From the NCBI RefSeq assembly GCF_037152535.1, contig NZ_JBBCMA010000005.1, forward strand, positions 62,001 through 126,000: a DNA stretch of 64,000 bases. The letters are read 5' to 3'. Source of the stretch: Leclercia sp. AS011 (GTDB lineage: Bacteria; Pseudomonadota; Gammaproteobacteria; Enterobacterales; Enterobacteriaceae). Under the pieces are notes generated by a model. It did no database searches, was not told the origin of the DNA, and worked only from the letters and a program-made list of their open reading frames with translations. This document shows, in pieces, positions 54,371 through 63,419 of this stretch; position 1 is the first letter of the stretch; each line of letters starts with the position of its first letter. The translations under genes were made by a program, and so were the position numbers.

Positions 54371-55324
54371 GTGAAGCTAACAACAGTGGCGATTGTCGCC
54401 GTCGACGGGTTCAGCCCCTTTCACTACTCTGTGCCCTGCATTCTGTTCGGCGATACCGTATCCGGTAAAAAGCGCTTTGAAGTGACGATCTGCGCCGAAA
54501 AGCCGGGGTTACTGACCTCCCGTGACGGCTTTGCGCTCAATGCCGCACAGGATTATTCCGCCATCGGGCAAGCGGATATCGTGGTGGTGCCTTACTGGCA
54601 GCATGTGCTTGAACGGCCACCCCAGACCTTACTCGACAGCCTGGTGCAGGCCAGAGACAAGGGGGCGCAAATCGTCGGGCTGTGCCTGGGATCATTCGTT
54701 CTCGGCTATGCGGGCATTCTGGACGGCAAACGGGCGGCAACGCACTGGGAGTTTGAACGCCAGTTCCAGTCGCTGTTCCCGGCGGTAGCGCTGGATATCA
54801 ACGCCCTGTACGTCGATGACGACAACATCATCACCTCGGCCGGCACCGCCGCCGCGCTGGACTGTTGCCTGTATATTATCTGCCAGCGCTTTGGCAGCGA
54901 GGTCGCCAACCAGATTGCCCGGCGGATGATCGTTCCGCCGCACCGCGAGGGCGGGCAGGCACAGTTTATCGCCCAGCCGGTACCGGAAACGACCCGCGAT
55001 GCGCGGATCAACAACCTGATCGATTATCTCCAGCGTAACATCAGCCAGCCGCTGAACCTGAATGCGCTGGCAGCCAGCGTGGCGATGAGTCGTCGCACGC
55101 TGACCCGTCATTTTATGAAAGCTACCGGGATGAGTGTTGTCTCGTGGATCGCCGCCGAACGCCTGCGGCGTAGCCAGCTGTTGCTGGAGAGCAGCAATCT
55201 ACCGATCGAGGCGGTGGCAGAGCAGGTGGGGTATCTTTCCGCCGTGACCTGGCGTCAGCAGTTTAAGGCCCGCTTTGGCGTCAGCCCGGCGGAGTGGCGC
55301 AAAACCTTTCGTCTGCGATCGTAG
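54371..55324 (+). CDS. AraC-family regulator with DJ-1/PfpI domain (GlxA/FtrA-like)
   Basis: A 317-residue regulator. The N-terminal DJ-1/PfpI-like domain (about 1-180) includes VGLCLGSFVLGYAGILDGKRAATHW with a nucleophile-elbow cysteine. Two helix-turn-helix motifs follow at about 215-310 (LNALAASVAMSRRTLTRHFMKATG, PIEAVAEQVGYLSAVTWRQQFKARFG). Such proteins sense small metabolites and usually activate a neighbouring gene, here perhaps the hydrolase just upstream. The end overlaps a REP element. Confidence 0.88.
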   Translation: MKLTTVAIVAVDGFSPFHYSVPCILFGDTVSGKKRFEVTICAEKPGLLTSRDGFALNAAQDYSAIGQADIVVVPYWQHVLERPPQTLLDSLVQARDKGAQIVGLCLGSFVLGYAGILDGKRAATHWEFERQFQSLFPAVALDINALYVDDDNIITSAGTAAALDCCLYIICQRFGSEVANQIARRMIVPPHREGGQAQFIAQPVPETTRDARINNLIDYLQRNISQPLNLNALAASVAMSRRTLTRHFMKATGMSVVSWIAAERLRRSQLLLESSNLPIEAVAEQVGYLSAVTWRQQFKARFGVSPAEWRKTFRLRS

Positions 55325-55350
55325 GCCGGGTAAGCGCAGCGCCACCCGGC
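55322..55350. repeat. REP element between AraC-type and ATPase genes
   Basis: TAGGCCGGGTAAGCGCAGC followed by GCCACCCGGC. It begins within the AraC-type stop codon and ends three bases before the ATPase stop. Confidence 0.85.
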
Positions 55351-55352
55351 AT

Positions 55353-56441
55353 TTACCCTAGCTTCTCCATCCGCGTCTCTCCCTCCACCATCGACAGTTG
55401 ATACAGCGAAAACGACCGGTGCTTTTCTATCAGCTTCGCCAGCTCCGGCGAGTGGCTGGTGAGCCAGATCTGCGAGTAACGGCTGGCCTCGGCAATCAGG
55501 CTCGCCAGCGCGGGCAGCATCTGCGGATGCAGGCTGTTTTCTGGTTCGTTGAGGGCGATAAAGGCGGGCGGGCGCGGGCTTAACAGCGCCACCGCCAGAC
55601 AGAGAAAACGCAGCGTGCCGTCGGAAAACTCCGCGGGCTCCAGCGGTCTGCTTAAGCCTTCGCGCTGCATCATCATGCGAAAACGCCCCCCGGTGTTGTC
55701 GCTGTAAAACACGCAGCCGGGGAAGGCCTGATCGAGGATGCGCATCAGCAGCAGCTCGTCGCCGATCTCGACGATGGTCTGAAAGGCCGCCGCCAGATTG
55801 GCGCCGTCGCTGGCCAGCACCGGGGAGCGGAACCCCACCTGCGGGGCGCGGATGGCCGAGCCGGAGGAGACGGAAAACTCGTGGTAAAAGCGCCAGTTAC
55901 GCAGGGACTCACGCATCTGCGATACCTCCGGATAGAGGTGTGGCTCCCCCAGTTGGCCGAACACCGACTCGTTCTCATACAGCGTGCCGCTGTGGGTCAC
56001 TTTTTCGTGATGCACGTTATTGAGAAACACGGCCTGATTCTTGCGCTTCATCAGCTGTGACGACGGGCGTCGATGCTGGCCGCTCAGCCAGATGGACTCC
56101 TCTTTGATCACCGGATCGAGCTGAAACTGCGAGGGGTAAGGCAGCTTCTCCACAAACCCGACCTGCAGCTCGTAGTCGTAGGTCTCGGTTTCTACCGCCA
56201 GGTTCATGCGCCGCAGCTGGTCGCTGCGGGTTTTGCCTGCCCAGAAGACCTTCAGAATGCCGCCCTCGTTGGCCAGCGCCTGGGAAAACTGCCCTTGCGC
56301 GGCGCTGTGCATCAGGTGGATCGCCTTGTAGATATTGGATTTTCCGGTGCCGTTCGGGCCGAAAACGATATTGAGCTGCTGCAGATCCAGCGACAGATCG
56401 CGAATCGAGCGGTAGTTTTGAATGTGCAGGGTGTTGATCAT
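55353..56441 (-). CDS. RecF-like AAA ATPase (AAA_21)
   Basis: A 362-residue ATPase of the SMC/RecF-like AAA_21 family. Walker A is GPNGTGKS at 28-35. FSDGTLRFLCLAVALLSP is the ABC-type signature and FIALNEPENSLHPQML is the Walker B region with the usual Asp replaced by Asn. HSPEL holds the switch histidine. The ATG at 56439-56441 (MINTLHIQNYRSI) is preferred; a GTG at 56453 is in frame. No nuclease partner is adjacent, so a defence role cannot be claimed. Function is unknown. Confidence 0.85.
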   Translation of the reverse strand: MINTLHIQNYRSIRDLSLDLQQLNIVFGPNGTGKSNIYKAIHLMHSAAQGQFSQALANEGGILKVFWAGKTRSDQLRRMNLAVETETYDYELQVGFVEKLPYPSQFQLDPVIKEESIWLSGQHRRPSSQLMKRKNQAVFLNNVHHEKVTHSGTLYENESVFGQLGEPHLYPEVSQMRESLRNWRFYHEFSVSSGSAIRAPQVGFRSPVLASDGANLAAAFQTIVEIGDELLLMRILDQAFPGCVFYSDNTGGRFRMMMQREGLSRPLEPAEFSDGTLRFLCLAVALLSPRPPAFIALNEPENSLHPQMLPALASLIAEASRYSQIWLTSHSPELAKLIEKHRSFSLYQLSMVEGETRMEKLG

Positions 56442-56501
56442 CGACGGGCCCACTTTTACGGACTAAACCTGTTCAGAGTTACAGTGTTCTCCGCAAAGTG
56501 C

Positions 56502-56530
56502 AAAAAAAAGACGACAGTGAGGTGTCGTCT
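56502..56530 (-). terminator. Terminator of the DUF523-DUF1722 gene
   Basis: On the minus strand the stem AGACGAC / GTCGTCT (7 bp) is followed by a run of seven or eight T residues. It separates this gene from the ATPase gene downstream, which therefore needs its own promoter. Confidence 0.88.
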
Positions 56531-56584
56531 AAGCGGGGTACTACTTCGGGCCTTTCAGGGTCAATGGGGCCTCGCATTAGATGT

Positions 56585-57544
56585 TCAGATCACGGCCAGA
56601 CGCAAACCCAAATCATTGGGATAGGGATCAAAGTAGTTTTGCGTCATCAGATAGCGGTCGGGATATTCGGCCAGATAGTGTTTCAGCAGCGTGAGCGGCG
56701 CGAGAATGGGCAGCAATCCGTCGCGATAATGCAGGATCACGTCGCGAAGTTCGCCGCGCTGGCGGCTGTTGAGCTGGGTACGGAAATAGCCCTGAATATG
56801 CATCAGCACGTTGGTGTGGTTTTTCCGCGATGCGGGTTTCCTGAGGATCGCCATCAGCTTTTCGCGGTATACCTCGAAGAAGGCCTCCAGATCTTCCCAC
56901 TCGTGCAGGGAAGCGACAAACGGCCCAATCTCACGGTAGCCCGCCTGATGGTGCGCCAGCAGCTGGAGTTTGTAACGGCTGTGGAAGTCCAGTAAGCCGC
57001 GGCGCGTCAGGCCCTGGGCCCGCAGCGTATTCAGCTCATGGAGCGCGAAAACCCGCTCGACAAAGTTCTCCCGCAGCACCGGGTCGTGAAGGCGTCCATC
57101 CTCCTCCACCGGTAGCCACGGCCAGGCTTCAAGGAGGGCGGCGGTGAACAGCCCGACACCCTCCTTTTGGCCCGCATTACCCTTTTCATCGTACAACCGC
57201 ACGCGCTCCATGCCGCAGCTTGGGGATTTGGCACAAACGATAAATCCGCAGAGATCGCCCATTTTCGGCACATAGCCTGCCGCAAAGTCGGTCATTTTCT
57301 GGGTGACCTCTTCGTGAGGCGCTTTGCTGAACCGCATCTCTATCTCATTACGGGGGGTCTTCGTCAGACGCAGTGCCGGACGTGGTGTCGGCAGACCGAT
57401 CGCCATTTCCGGGCAAACCGGCCGGAAGTTAACCCACTCCGCCAGCGCATCCATGACAAAGCCCATACGCTTATGGCCGCCGTCGAAGCGAACGGCGGAA
57501 CCGGTCAAGCATCCGCTAATACCCAGCACAGGTTTCGTTGTCAT
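56585..57544 (-). CDS. DUF523-DUF1722 fusion protein (TudS/YbgA-like)
   Basis: A 319-residue two-domain protein. The N-terminal DUF523 domain (about 1-160) has VLGISGCLTGSAVRFDGGHK and CAKSPSCGMERVRLYD, with cysteines that in the related 2-thiouracil desulfurase TudS hold a 4Fe-4S cluster. The C-terminal DUF1722 domain (about 185-315) is homologous to E. coli YbgA, which is that domain alone. The ATG at 57542-57544 lies eight bases after GGAGG; an earlier in-frame start at 57565 is unlikely. A desulfurase-type activity on thiolated nucleobases is a guess. Confidence 0.85.
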   Translation of the reverse strand: MTTKPVLGISGCLTGSAVRFDGGHKRMGFVMDALAEWVNFRPVCPEMAIGLPTPRPALRLTKTPRNEIEMRFSKAPHEEVTQKMTDFAAGYVPKMGDLCGFIVCAKSPSCGMERVRLYDEKGNAGQKEGVGLFTAALLEAWPWLPVEEDGRLHDPVLRENFVERVFALHELNTLRAQGLTRRGLLDFHSRYKLQLLAHHQAGYREIGPFVASLHEWEDLEAFFEVYREKLMAILRKPASRKNHTNVLMHIQGYFRTQLNSRQRGELRDVILHYRDGLLPILAPLTLLKHYLAEYPDRYLMTQNYFDPYPNDLGLRLAVI

Positions 57545-57646
57545 GATATGCACCTCCAGAGTCACTCTTTAAAAGTTACACAAAATGATAATTTTGTCCA
57601 AGTATTGGCGGATCTATTTTTTATTTTGTAGCAATATCAGCAGGTT

Positions 57647-58063
57647 TTAGCTGCCCTTATAGGTCGAGTAACCGTACTGGCTCAGCAGCAGCGGAATGTG
57701 CAGTTTTTCGTTGGTGCGGGTGACGGTAAACAGCACCGGGATCTCCGGGAAGAACGACTCCAGCTTTTTACCGTGGAAGTACTCCGCCGTTTTGAAGGTC
57801 ACTTTATAGACCCCTGGCTGCATATCCTGATCGACCGGGTAGAGCGACTTGATGCGCCCGTCCTGGTCGGTTTTGCCGCTGGCAAGCGGGGTCCATTTAT
57901 CCTGCTGCTGCTTTTCCAGCGTGACGGTAACGCCCGGCGGTGGCGTGCCGGTTTGCTGGTCAAGAATATGCACGCTCAGGGTGCCGGCAGGGGCGGCGGC
58001 AAAGGCGGCAGGAGCAAAGGCCATGGAGGCCAGGATCAGCAGAGGGGCAGTTTTTTTCATCAT
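57647..58063 (-). CDS. hiuH: Periplasmic 5-hydroxyisourate hydrolase (transthyretin-like)
   Basis: A 138-residue protein (137 if the second ATG is used) with a signal peptide, MKKTAPLLILASMAFAPAAFA. The mature part is a transthyretin-like hydrolase: LSVHILDQQTGTPPPGV carries the active-site His, and it ends in the family signature YGYSTYKGS. It converts 5-hydroxyisourate, the product of urate oxidation, and resembles E. coli HiuH/YedX. AGGAAACG before two consecutive ATGs favours the second by spacing. No other urate genes are adjacent. Confidence 0.92.
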   Translation of the reverse strand: MMKKTAPLLILASMAFAPAAFAAAPAGTLSVHILDQQTGTPPPGVTVTLEKQQQDKWTPLASGKTDQDGRIKSLYPVDQDMQPGVYKVTFKTAEYFHGKKLESFFPEIPVLFTVTRTNEKLHIPLLLSQYGYSTYKGS

Positions 58064-58159
58064 CGTTTCCTGTGGAGTGGTAAGTCACAGGAAAACGTTA
58101 GCATTTGCCGCGCGGGAAAATATTCAACTTTTCGTGAAGATTCCCGCAGGAGAAAATAA

Positions 58160-58885
58160 TCAGAGGATAATGACCTCAAGGGCAACCTGCTGCTGCCACT
58201 GCTCCACCTGTTTTCTGCGCGCGGCGGTAAGTTTACCGCTGGTGACCAGCAGCCACTGGCGGTCCGGGAAGATCTCCGGTGCCAGCGCGGCAGGGGGAAT
58301 GGGCAGCAGATTGATGCGGTGCCCCTGGCCGGTCCGGGCTAAGGCTTCGAGCCAGATTTCGCAAGGGTCGTTCAGGTGCCAGCCGCTGAGCAGAAGGTTA
58401 TCGCCCGGGGCTTTTTTATCGGCCTCAAGGCAAAACGAGGTGTAGGCGATGATGATGCCATCGAGGATCTCGCGCAGGGTCATGGCGGCGGCAACGTTGG
58501 CCGAGACCAGGCTGCGCAGGGGGCGTAACACGTTCGCGACCAGCTCCGGACGTGGATACTCCCGCCCGGACTCGTAAATCATCTGGCGCAGGGATTCGAT
58601 TTTGCCCGCCTGCAGACGTTCCAGCATCTTCTGTTGCAGGGTTTGCCAGTTGTTAGTGCGGCCCGTAGCAGGGCGCTCCAGCAGCGGCTTCACCTGGCCG
58701 ATGGGGACGCCTTTTTTCACCCAGTCGAGGATTTTTAACGCCTGCTGGACATCCTCGTCGCTGTACTGGCGATGGCCGCCTTCGGTACGCAGCGGCTTGA
58801 GTAAACCGTAGCGGCGCTGCCACGCCCGCAGCGTGGTGGGGGTGATCCCACTGAGTCTGGCGAATTCGCCAATGGAGTATGCCAT
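58160..58885 (-). CDS. MerR-family regulator, MlrA/BluR-like
   Basis: A 241-residue regulator. The MerR helix-turn-helix MAYSIGEFARLSGITPTTLRAWQRRYGLLKP covers about 1-70. The C-terminal part (about 85-241) resembles the B12-binding-like effector domains of E. coli MlrA and BluR (YcgE), but the usual cobalamin histidine motif is not obvious. In E. coli these proteins act on curli and biofilm genes; whether this is an orthologue or a third paralogue cannot be settled here. It is divergent from blc. Confidence 0.85.
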   Translation of the reverse strand: MAYSIGEFARLSGITPTTLRAWQRRYGLLKPLRTEGGHRQYSDEDVQQALKILDWVKKGVPIGQVKPLLERPATGRTNNWQTLQQKMLERLQAGKIESLRQMIYESGREYPRPELVANVLRPLRSLVSANVAAAMTLREILDGIIIAYTSFCLEADKKAPGDNLLLSGWHLNDPCEIWLEALARTGQGHRINLLPIPPAALAPEIFPDRQWLLVTSGKLTAARRKQVEQWQQQVALEVIIL

Positions 58886-59000
58886 GTCTGCGTCCGAAGA
58901 GGATTAGTCTCAATATTCTACGAATATTTTCCGACGGGATGAAGCACCAGAGCGCTGCACTACACTTTAATTCCAACCGTGCAAAATGACAGGAGTTCTC

Positions 59001-59525
59001 ATGAAACTATGGCCCGTTGTGACCGGTGTTGCCATCGCCCTGACCCTGGTGGCCTGCAAATCCCCTACGCCGCCAAAAGGCGTGCAGCCGATCACCAACT
59101 TTGATGCCAGCCGCTATCTGGGCAAATGGTACGAAATCGCCCGTCTGGAAAACCGTTTCGAGCGCGGGATGCAGCAGGTGACTGCCACCTATGGCAAGCG
59201 CAGCGACGGCGGGATCAGCGTGCTCAACCGGGGCTATGATCCGCTGAAGCGCAAATGGAATGAGAGCGAAGGCAAAGCCTATTACACCGGCGAACCGACC
59301 ACCGCAGCGCTGAAGGTTTCGTTCTTCGGCCCGTTCTACGGCGGCTATAACGTGATCAAGCTGGACGATGACTACCAGTATGCGCTGGTCAGCGGCCCGG
59401 ACCGCGACTATCTGTGGATCCTGTCGCGTACGCCAACCATTCCGGATGCGGTGAAGCAGGATTACCTCAATACCGCGCGCAGCCTGGGCTTCCGGGTGGA
59501 TGAGCTGGTATGGGTCAAGCAGTAA
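59001..59525 (+). CDS. blc: Outer-membrane lipoprotein lipocalin Blc
   Basis: A 174-residue bacterial lipocalin. The lipobox LVAC puts the lipidated cysteine at residue 19, followed by Lys, which favours outer-membrane sorting. The lipocalin motif FDASRYLGKWYEIARLENRFERG is near 40-62, and GPDRDYLWILSRTPT is the family's third conserved region. Blc binds lysophospholipids and helps maintain the envelope. The ATG at 59001 with AGGAGT upstream is chosen over an in-frame ATG at 58986. Confidence 0.94.
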   Translation: MKLWPVVTGVAIALTLVACKSPTPPKGVQPITNFDASRYLGKWYEIARLENRFERGMQQVTATYGKRSDGGISVLNRGYDPLKRKWNESEGKAYYTGEPTTAALKVSFFGPFYGGYNVIKLDDDYQYALVSGPDRDYLWILSRTPTIPDAVKQDYLNTARSLGFRVDELVWVKQ

Positions 59526-59600
59526 AGATCGTGCTTTCTTCCTGGGGCAATGTGCGGGCGAGTGGCTAGACTTGCGTCATGGGCTCACGGGAGATGACAT

Positions 59601-60617
59601 ATGCACTGGCAACCCTTTCGCGGCACTGCGCCGGCCAACATGACCCTCTACAGCGCGTCCTTCCCCGATGTCAGCGACAACTGGCCGATGAAGGACGAGG
59701 TGACGCGCGAGCTCAACGCCGTGGATCGGGCGTTAAAAGCGGACCCGCAGCTGATGCCGCCGCTGATTGAAAAGGATGCCAGTGGCGAGAAGACGATAAA
59801 GTGCCAGCACCGCTGGTCTGAAGAGGCTTTCACCGCACGCCCGGCGGTTGTCGCCTGGCGTACCCGGCTGGTGCCCACCGCGCTGGCCCTCTACGCCATC
59901 CAGAACCCGCTGGATGAACATCTCCCCGACGGCACCCGGATGGACAGCCGCAGCCGCCAGTGGTTTATCCACGCCAACGATGCCATCGGCATCCGTTCCC
60001 GGGCGAAGGTGCTCTCCGTCCTCGCAGAACAGTATCTGCAAAACGACATCGAAAATGTCTGGGTCAGCCTCGCCAGCGGCGCCGCCGTCCCGGTGCTGGA
60101 GGCGCTGCGCGATGCTCATCTCGACGGGCAAAAAGTACATCTCACCCTGGTGGATTACGATCCCGTCTCCCTGCGCTGGGCCGAGAAAATGGCCGCTGCC
60201 GAAGGGCTGAGAGTCGGGGAACAGGTCAGGATATTGCAGCGCGATCTGAAAGAGAGCCTGATCCACAGCGACAAACTGATACAGGAGCTGGGCGAAGGTA
60301 AGGTCGAGCTGGTGGACGCGCTGGGGATCTTCGAGTACTTCAACGACACCGACGCGGTGATCTTCCTGAAACATGTCCTGCGCCTGATTAAACCCGGCGG
60401 CGCGCTGATTATCTCGAACATGCTCACCAGCAGCCCGCAGATTGATTTTGCCCTGCGCTGTATCGGCTGGACGCCCATCTTTCCGCGCACCTTGCAGCAG
60501 TTACAGGATATCCATCTGGCCGCGGGTATCGCTGCGGAAAACGTCACGGTGATCGTGCCGAAAGACGGGGTGTATGCGGTGATGGAGATCCGTGCAGGCC
60601 AGGGCGTTCAGGCCTGA
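59601..60617 (+). CDS. Class I SAM-dependent methyltransferase
   Basis: A 338-residue soluble protein with a Rossmann-like methyltransferase core in its second half. VWVSLASGAAVPVLEAL (about 151-167) serves as motif I. VHLTLVDYDPVSLRWA carries the ribose-binding acidic residue, and VLRLIKPGGALIISNML is the typical motif after strand 5. The first 120 residues have no recognised domain. GGGAG lies before the ATG at 59601. The substrate is unknown. It lies between blc and the gallate module and probably belongs to neither. Confidence 0.78.
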   Translation: MHWQPFRGTAPANMTLYSASFPDVSDNWPMKDEVTRELNAVDRALKADPQLMPPLIEKDASGEKTIKCQHRWSEEAFTARPAVVAWRTRLVPTALALYAIQNPLDEHLPDGTRMDSRSRQWFIHANDAIGIRSRAKVLSVLAEQYLQNDIENVWVSLASGAAVPVLEALRDAHLDGQKVHLTLVDYDPVSLRWAEKMAAAEGLRVGEQVRILQRDLKESLIHSDKLIQELGEGKVELVDALGIFEYFNDTDAVIFLKHVLRLIKPGGALIISNMLTSSPQIDFALRCIGWTPIFPRTLQQLQDIHLAAGIAAENVTVIVPKDGVYAVMEIRAGQGVQA

Positions 60618-60713
60618 CGTATTTCGTAGGCCTCATCACAATATAAACAGAACTCATACCTGGCGCGGGTTTTTTGAACCGGACAGCGCCCCCCGTCTGC
60701 CTTAAGTTGGTTG

Positions 60714-60749
60714 CGAACGTTCAACACATAACACTAACCAGAACATTCG
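60714..60749. promoter_or_regulatory. Candidate regulator site before the gallate transporter gene
   Basis: CGAACGTTC (60714-60722) and GAACATTCG (60741-60749) form an inverted repeat matching at 8 of 9 positions with an 18-base spacer, ending 26 bases before the transporter ATG. The site is a candidate for the LysR regulator at the far end of the module. Confidence 0.5.
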
Positions 60750-60775
60750 TATCGCCTGCTTAAGGAAGTCACCCT

Positions 60776-62146
60776 ATGAATCAGACTTATGTTGTCGATG
60801 TGAAGGCATGGATCGATGCCCGGCCTGTCTCGCGCTTCCAGTGGAAGGTCCTGCTGCTCTGTTTTGTCATCATTATGCTTGATGGTTATGACGCCGCCGT
60901 CATGGGGTTCATCGCCCCGGCGTTAATCGAAGACTGGGGCATCAGCCGGGCTGAACTCGGCCCAATCCTCGGGGCGGCGATGTTTGGGGTTGCCATCGGC
61001 GCGCTGGTCGCCGGACCGCTGTCGGACCGCTATGGCCGCAAACAGGTTCTGCTGTGGTCGGTGGCACTCTTCGCCATTTTCAGCCTTGCCGCCGCGCTGG
61101 CACAAAGCCCGACCCAACTGGCGCTGATTCGCTTCCTGACCGGGCTTGGGTTGGGGGCCGTCATGCCCAACTGCGTCACGCTGGTGGCGGAATATATGCC
61201 GGAGCGTCGCAAGGGGCTGATGATTACCCTGATGTACAGCGGCTTCAACGTCGGATCCGGGCTGGGCGGATTTATTGCCGCGGGGCTGCTGTCGCACTAC
61301 AGCTGGCACTCGGCGCTGATTTTTGGCGGCGTGCTGCCCCTTGTTCTGCTGCCCTTTATGTTTGCCATGCTGCCGGAGTCGGCGATGAGCATGGTGGCGC
61401 GCCGCGTTCCGCATGAGCAGATTGCCCGGGTCCTCAACCGGCTGGGTGGGACGTTCACCGCTGACACCCGGTTCACACTCAATACCCCGGAAATCTCCCG
61501 CCGCAGTAAAGTCGTGCAGCTGTTCCGCAACGGCTATGGCCGCGGTACGGTGGCCCTGTGGCTGACCTACTTTATGGGGCTTTTTGTTATCTATCTGCTC
61601 AATGGCTGGCTGCCTACTATCCTGCGCTCTGGCGGGCTGTCGTTGCAGCAGGCGGCAATCATCACCGGTCTGTTCCAGCTCGGCGGCCCGCTGGGCGGCA
61701 TCATTGTCGGCTACATGATGGACCGCACAGCCGCGAAAAAAGTGATTGCCGTAACCTATTTCCTCGGCTGTCTGTGTCTGCTGTCGCAGGGATTGATGGA
61801 CTTCGGCTCGCTGGCGCTGGCGGTACTGATTTTTATCAGTGGCATGTGTATCAACGGCGCACAGAACGGTCTGCAGGCCTACTCACCCGCCTTTTACCAG
61901 ACGGAAATCCGCGCGACTGGCGTAAGCTGGATGCACGGTATCGGTCGTACAGGGGCCATCCTTAGCTCAACGCTGGGTGGGGTGATCATGCTGGCGGTGC
62001 CCGGGCACTCTTCCATCTTTCTGGTGCTGGCATTACCGGCCTGTCTGGCGGGGATCGCTATTTTGCTGCATCGTATGAATCGTATTAAGCCTCGGGAAAC
62101 AGAGGCGGAATTAAACGCACTGTCGCAAACCGTGCATAACCGATAA
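60776..62146 (+). CDS. Aromatic acid:H+ symporter (AAHS family), likely gallate uptake
   Basis: A 456-residue MFS protein with 12 predicted helices. LDGYDAAVMGFIAPAL in helix 1 and GPLSDRYGRKQVLL in loop 2-3 are the diagnostic AAHS motifs seen in PcaK and BenK. The gene lies 13 bases upstream of gallate dioxygenase, so gallate or a similar hydroxybenzoate is the expected substrate (GalT-like). TAAGGAAGTCACCCT precedes the ATG. Confidence 0.87.
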   Translation: MNQTYVVDVKAWIDARPVSRFQWKVLLLCFVIIMLDGYDAAVMGFIAPALIEDWGISRAELGPILGAAMFGVAIGALVAGPLSDRYGRKQVLLWSVALFAIFSLAAALAQSPTQLALIRFLTGLGLGAVMPNCVTLVAEYMPERRKGLMITLMYSGFNVGSGLGGFIAAGLLSHYSWHSALIFGGVLPLVLLPFMFAMLPESAMSMVARRVPHEQIARVLNRLGGTFTADTRFTLNTPEISRRSKVVQLFRNGYGRGTVALWLTYFMGLFVIYLLNGWLPTILRSGGLSLQQAAIITGLFQLGGPLGGIIVGYMMDRTAAKKVIAVTYFLGCLCLLSQGLMDFGSLALAVLIFISGMCINGAQNGLQAYSPAFYQTEIRATGVSWMHGIGRTGAILSSTLGGVIMLAVPGHSSIFLVLALPACLAGIAILLHRMNRIKPRETEAELNALSQTVHNR

Positions 62147-62159
62147 GTGGAGTGAATTC

Positions 62160-63419
62160 ATGGCCCGAATACTCGGCGGGATCGCCGTCTCGCATACCCC
62201 GACCATCGGCTTTGCCGTCGATCATCATAAACAGCAGGAGGCGGCCTGGGCGCCAATCTTCCAGAGCTTTGAACCGCTGAACCGCTGGCTGGACGAGAAA
62301 AAGCCCGATGCGCTGGTCTATATCTTTAACGATCACGTCACCGCCTTTTTCTTTGATCACTATTCCGCCTTTACCCTCGGGATTGACCATGAGTACGGCG
62401 TGGCGGATGAAGGCGGCGGCGCGCGCGATTTACCGCCGGTGAAAGGCGATGCGGCCTTGTCGCGCCATATCGGTGCCAGCCTGATGGCCGACGAGTTTGA
62501 TATGTCGTTCTTTATGAATAAAAAACTCGATCACGGGCTGTTCTCGCCGCTCTCGGCGCTGCTGCCCTGGGAGCAAGAGACCGGCTGGCCGACAAAAGTG
62601 ATCCCGCTGCAAATCGGCGTGCTGCAATTTCCGGTCCCCAGCGCCCGACGCTGTTACAAGCTGGGCCAGGCGCTGCGTCGGGCTATCGAGAGCTACCCGG
62701 AGGACATCGACGTGGCGATCGTCGCCACCGGAGGTTTGTCGCATCAGGTACATGGTGAGCGCTGCGGGTTTAACAATCCCGACTGGGACGCACAGTTTGT
62801 CGATATGCTGGTGAACGACCCGGAAAAACTGACCGAAATGACCCTGGGTGAATACGCGACGCTGGGCGGTATGGAGGGCTCAGAGGTGATCATGTGGCTG
62901 GTGATGCGTGGTGCGCTGTCGGCGAACGTCACCGAAACCTGGCGCGATTACTATCTGCCGTCGATGACCGGCATTGCCACCCTGATCCTCGAAAACCACG
63001 CCCGCACGCCGCCTGTCGATACCCTTAGCCGCCACCGCCAGCACATGGCGCAGCAGCTTGCCGGGGTGGAAAATCTGCCGGGTACCTATCCGTTTACCCA
63101 CGAGCGGAGCCTGAACGGCCTGCGGTTGAACAGCTTCCTGCACCAGCTGACGCAGCCGGCCTGGCGCGAGCGTTTCCTGAATGCGCCTCAGGCGCTGTAC
63201 GCCGAGGCGGGGCTGAGCGAGCAGGAGCAACGGCTGCTGGATAGCCGCGACTGGCGCGGCCTGATCCAGTACGGCGCCAGCTTCTTCCTGCTGGAGAAAA
63301 TGGGGGCGGTGGTCGGGGTTTCTAACCTGCACATTTACGCGGCGATGCGTGGTCAAACGCTGGAGGAGTTCCAGCAGACGCGTAATCAGCAGGTGACGTA
63401 CTCCGTGGCGCGCCGCTAG
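62160..63419 (+). CDS. galA: Gallate dioxygenase
   Basis: A 419-residue extradiol (type II) ring-cleaving enzyme of the LigAB superfamily. The N-terminal two thirds are LigB-like, with ILGGIAVSHTPTIGF and IFNDHVTAFFFDHYS providing the iron-binding histidines. The C-terminal third is LigA-like (LNSFLHQLTQPAWRERFLNAPQALYAEAGLS). This fused layout and length are those of Pseudomonas putida GalA, which cleaves gallate to 4-oxalomesaconate. Downstream pathway genes are not in the window. Its stop shares CTAG with the LysR gene. Confidence 0.87.
   Translation: MARILGGIAVSHTPTIGFAVDHHKQQEAAWAPIFQSFEPLNRWLDEKKPDALVYIFNDHVTAFFFDHYSAFTLGIDHEYGVADEGGGARDLPPVKGDAALSRHIGASLMADEFDMSFFMNKKLDHGLFSPLSALLPWEQETGWPTKVIPLQIGVLQFPVPSARRCYKLGQALRRAIESYPEDIDVAIVATGGLSHQVHGERCGFNNPDWDAQFVDMLVNDPEKLTEMTLGEYATLGGMEGSEVIMWLVMRGALSANVTETWRDYYLPSMTGIATLILENHARTPPVDTLSRHRQHMAQQLAGVENLPGTYPFTHERSLNGLRLNSFLHQLTQPAWRERFLNAPQALYAEAGLSEQEQRLLDSRDWRGLIQYGASFFLLEKMGAVVGVSNLHIYAAMRGQTLEEFQQTRNQQVTYSVARR

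Noticed and set aside
55353..56441. Anti-phage defence role for the RecF-like ATPase
   Set aside because: The ATPase resembles OLD/Septu-type AAA_21 proteins, but no nuclease or effector gene is adjacent and the neighbours are ordinary, so no defence system can be supported.
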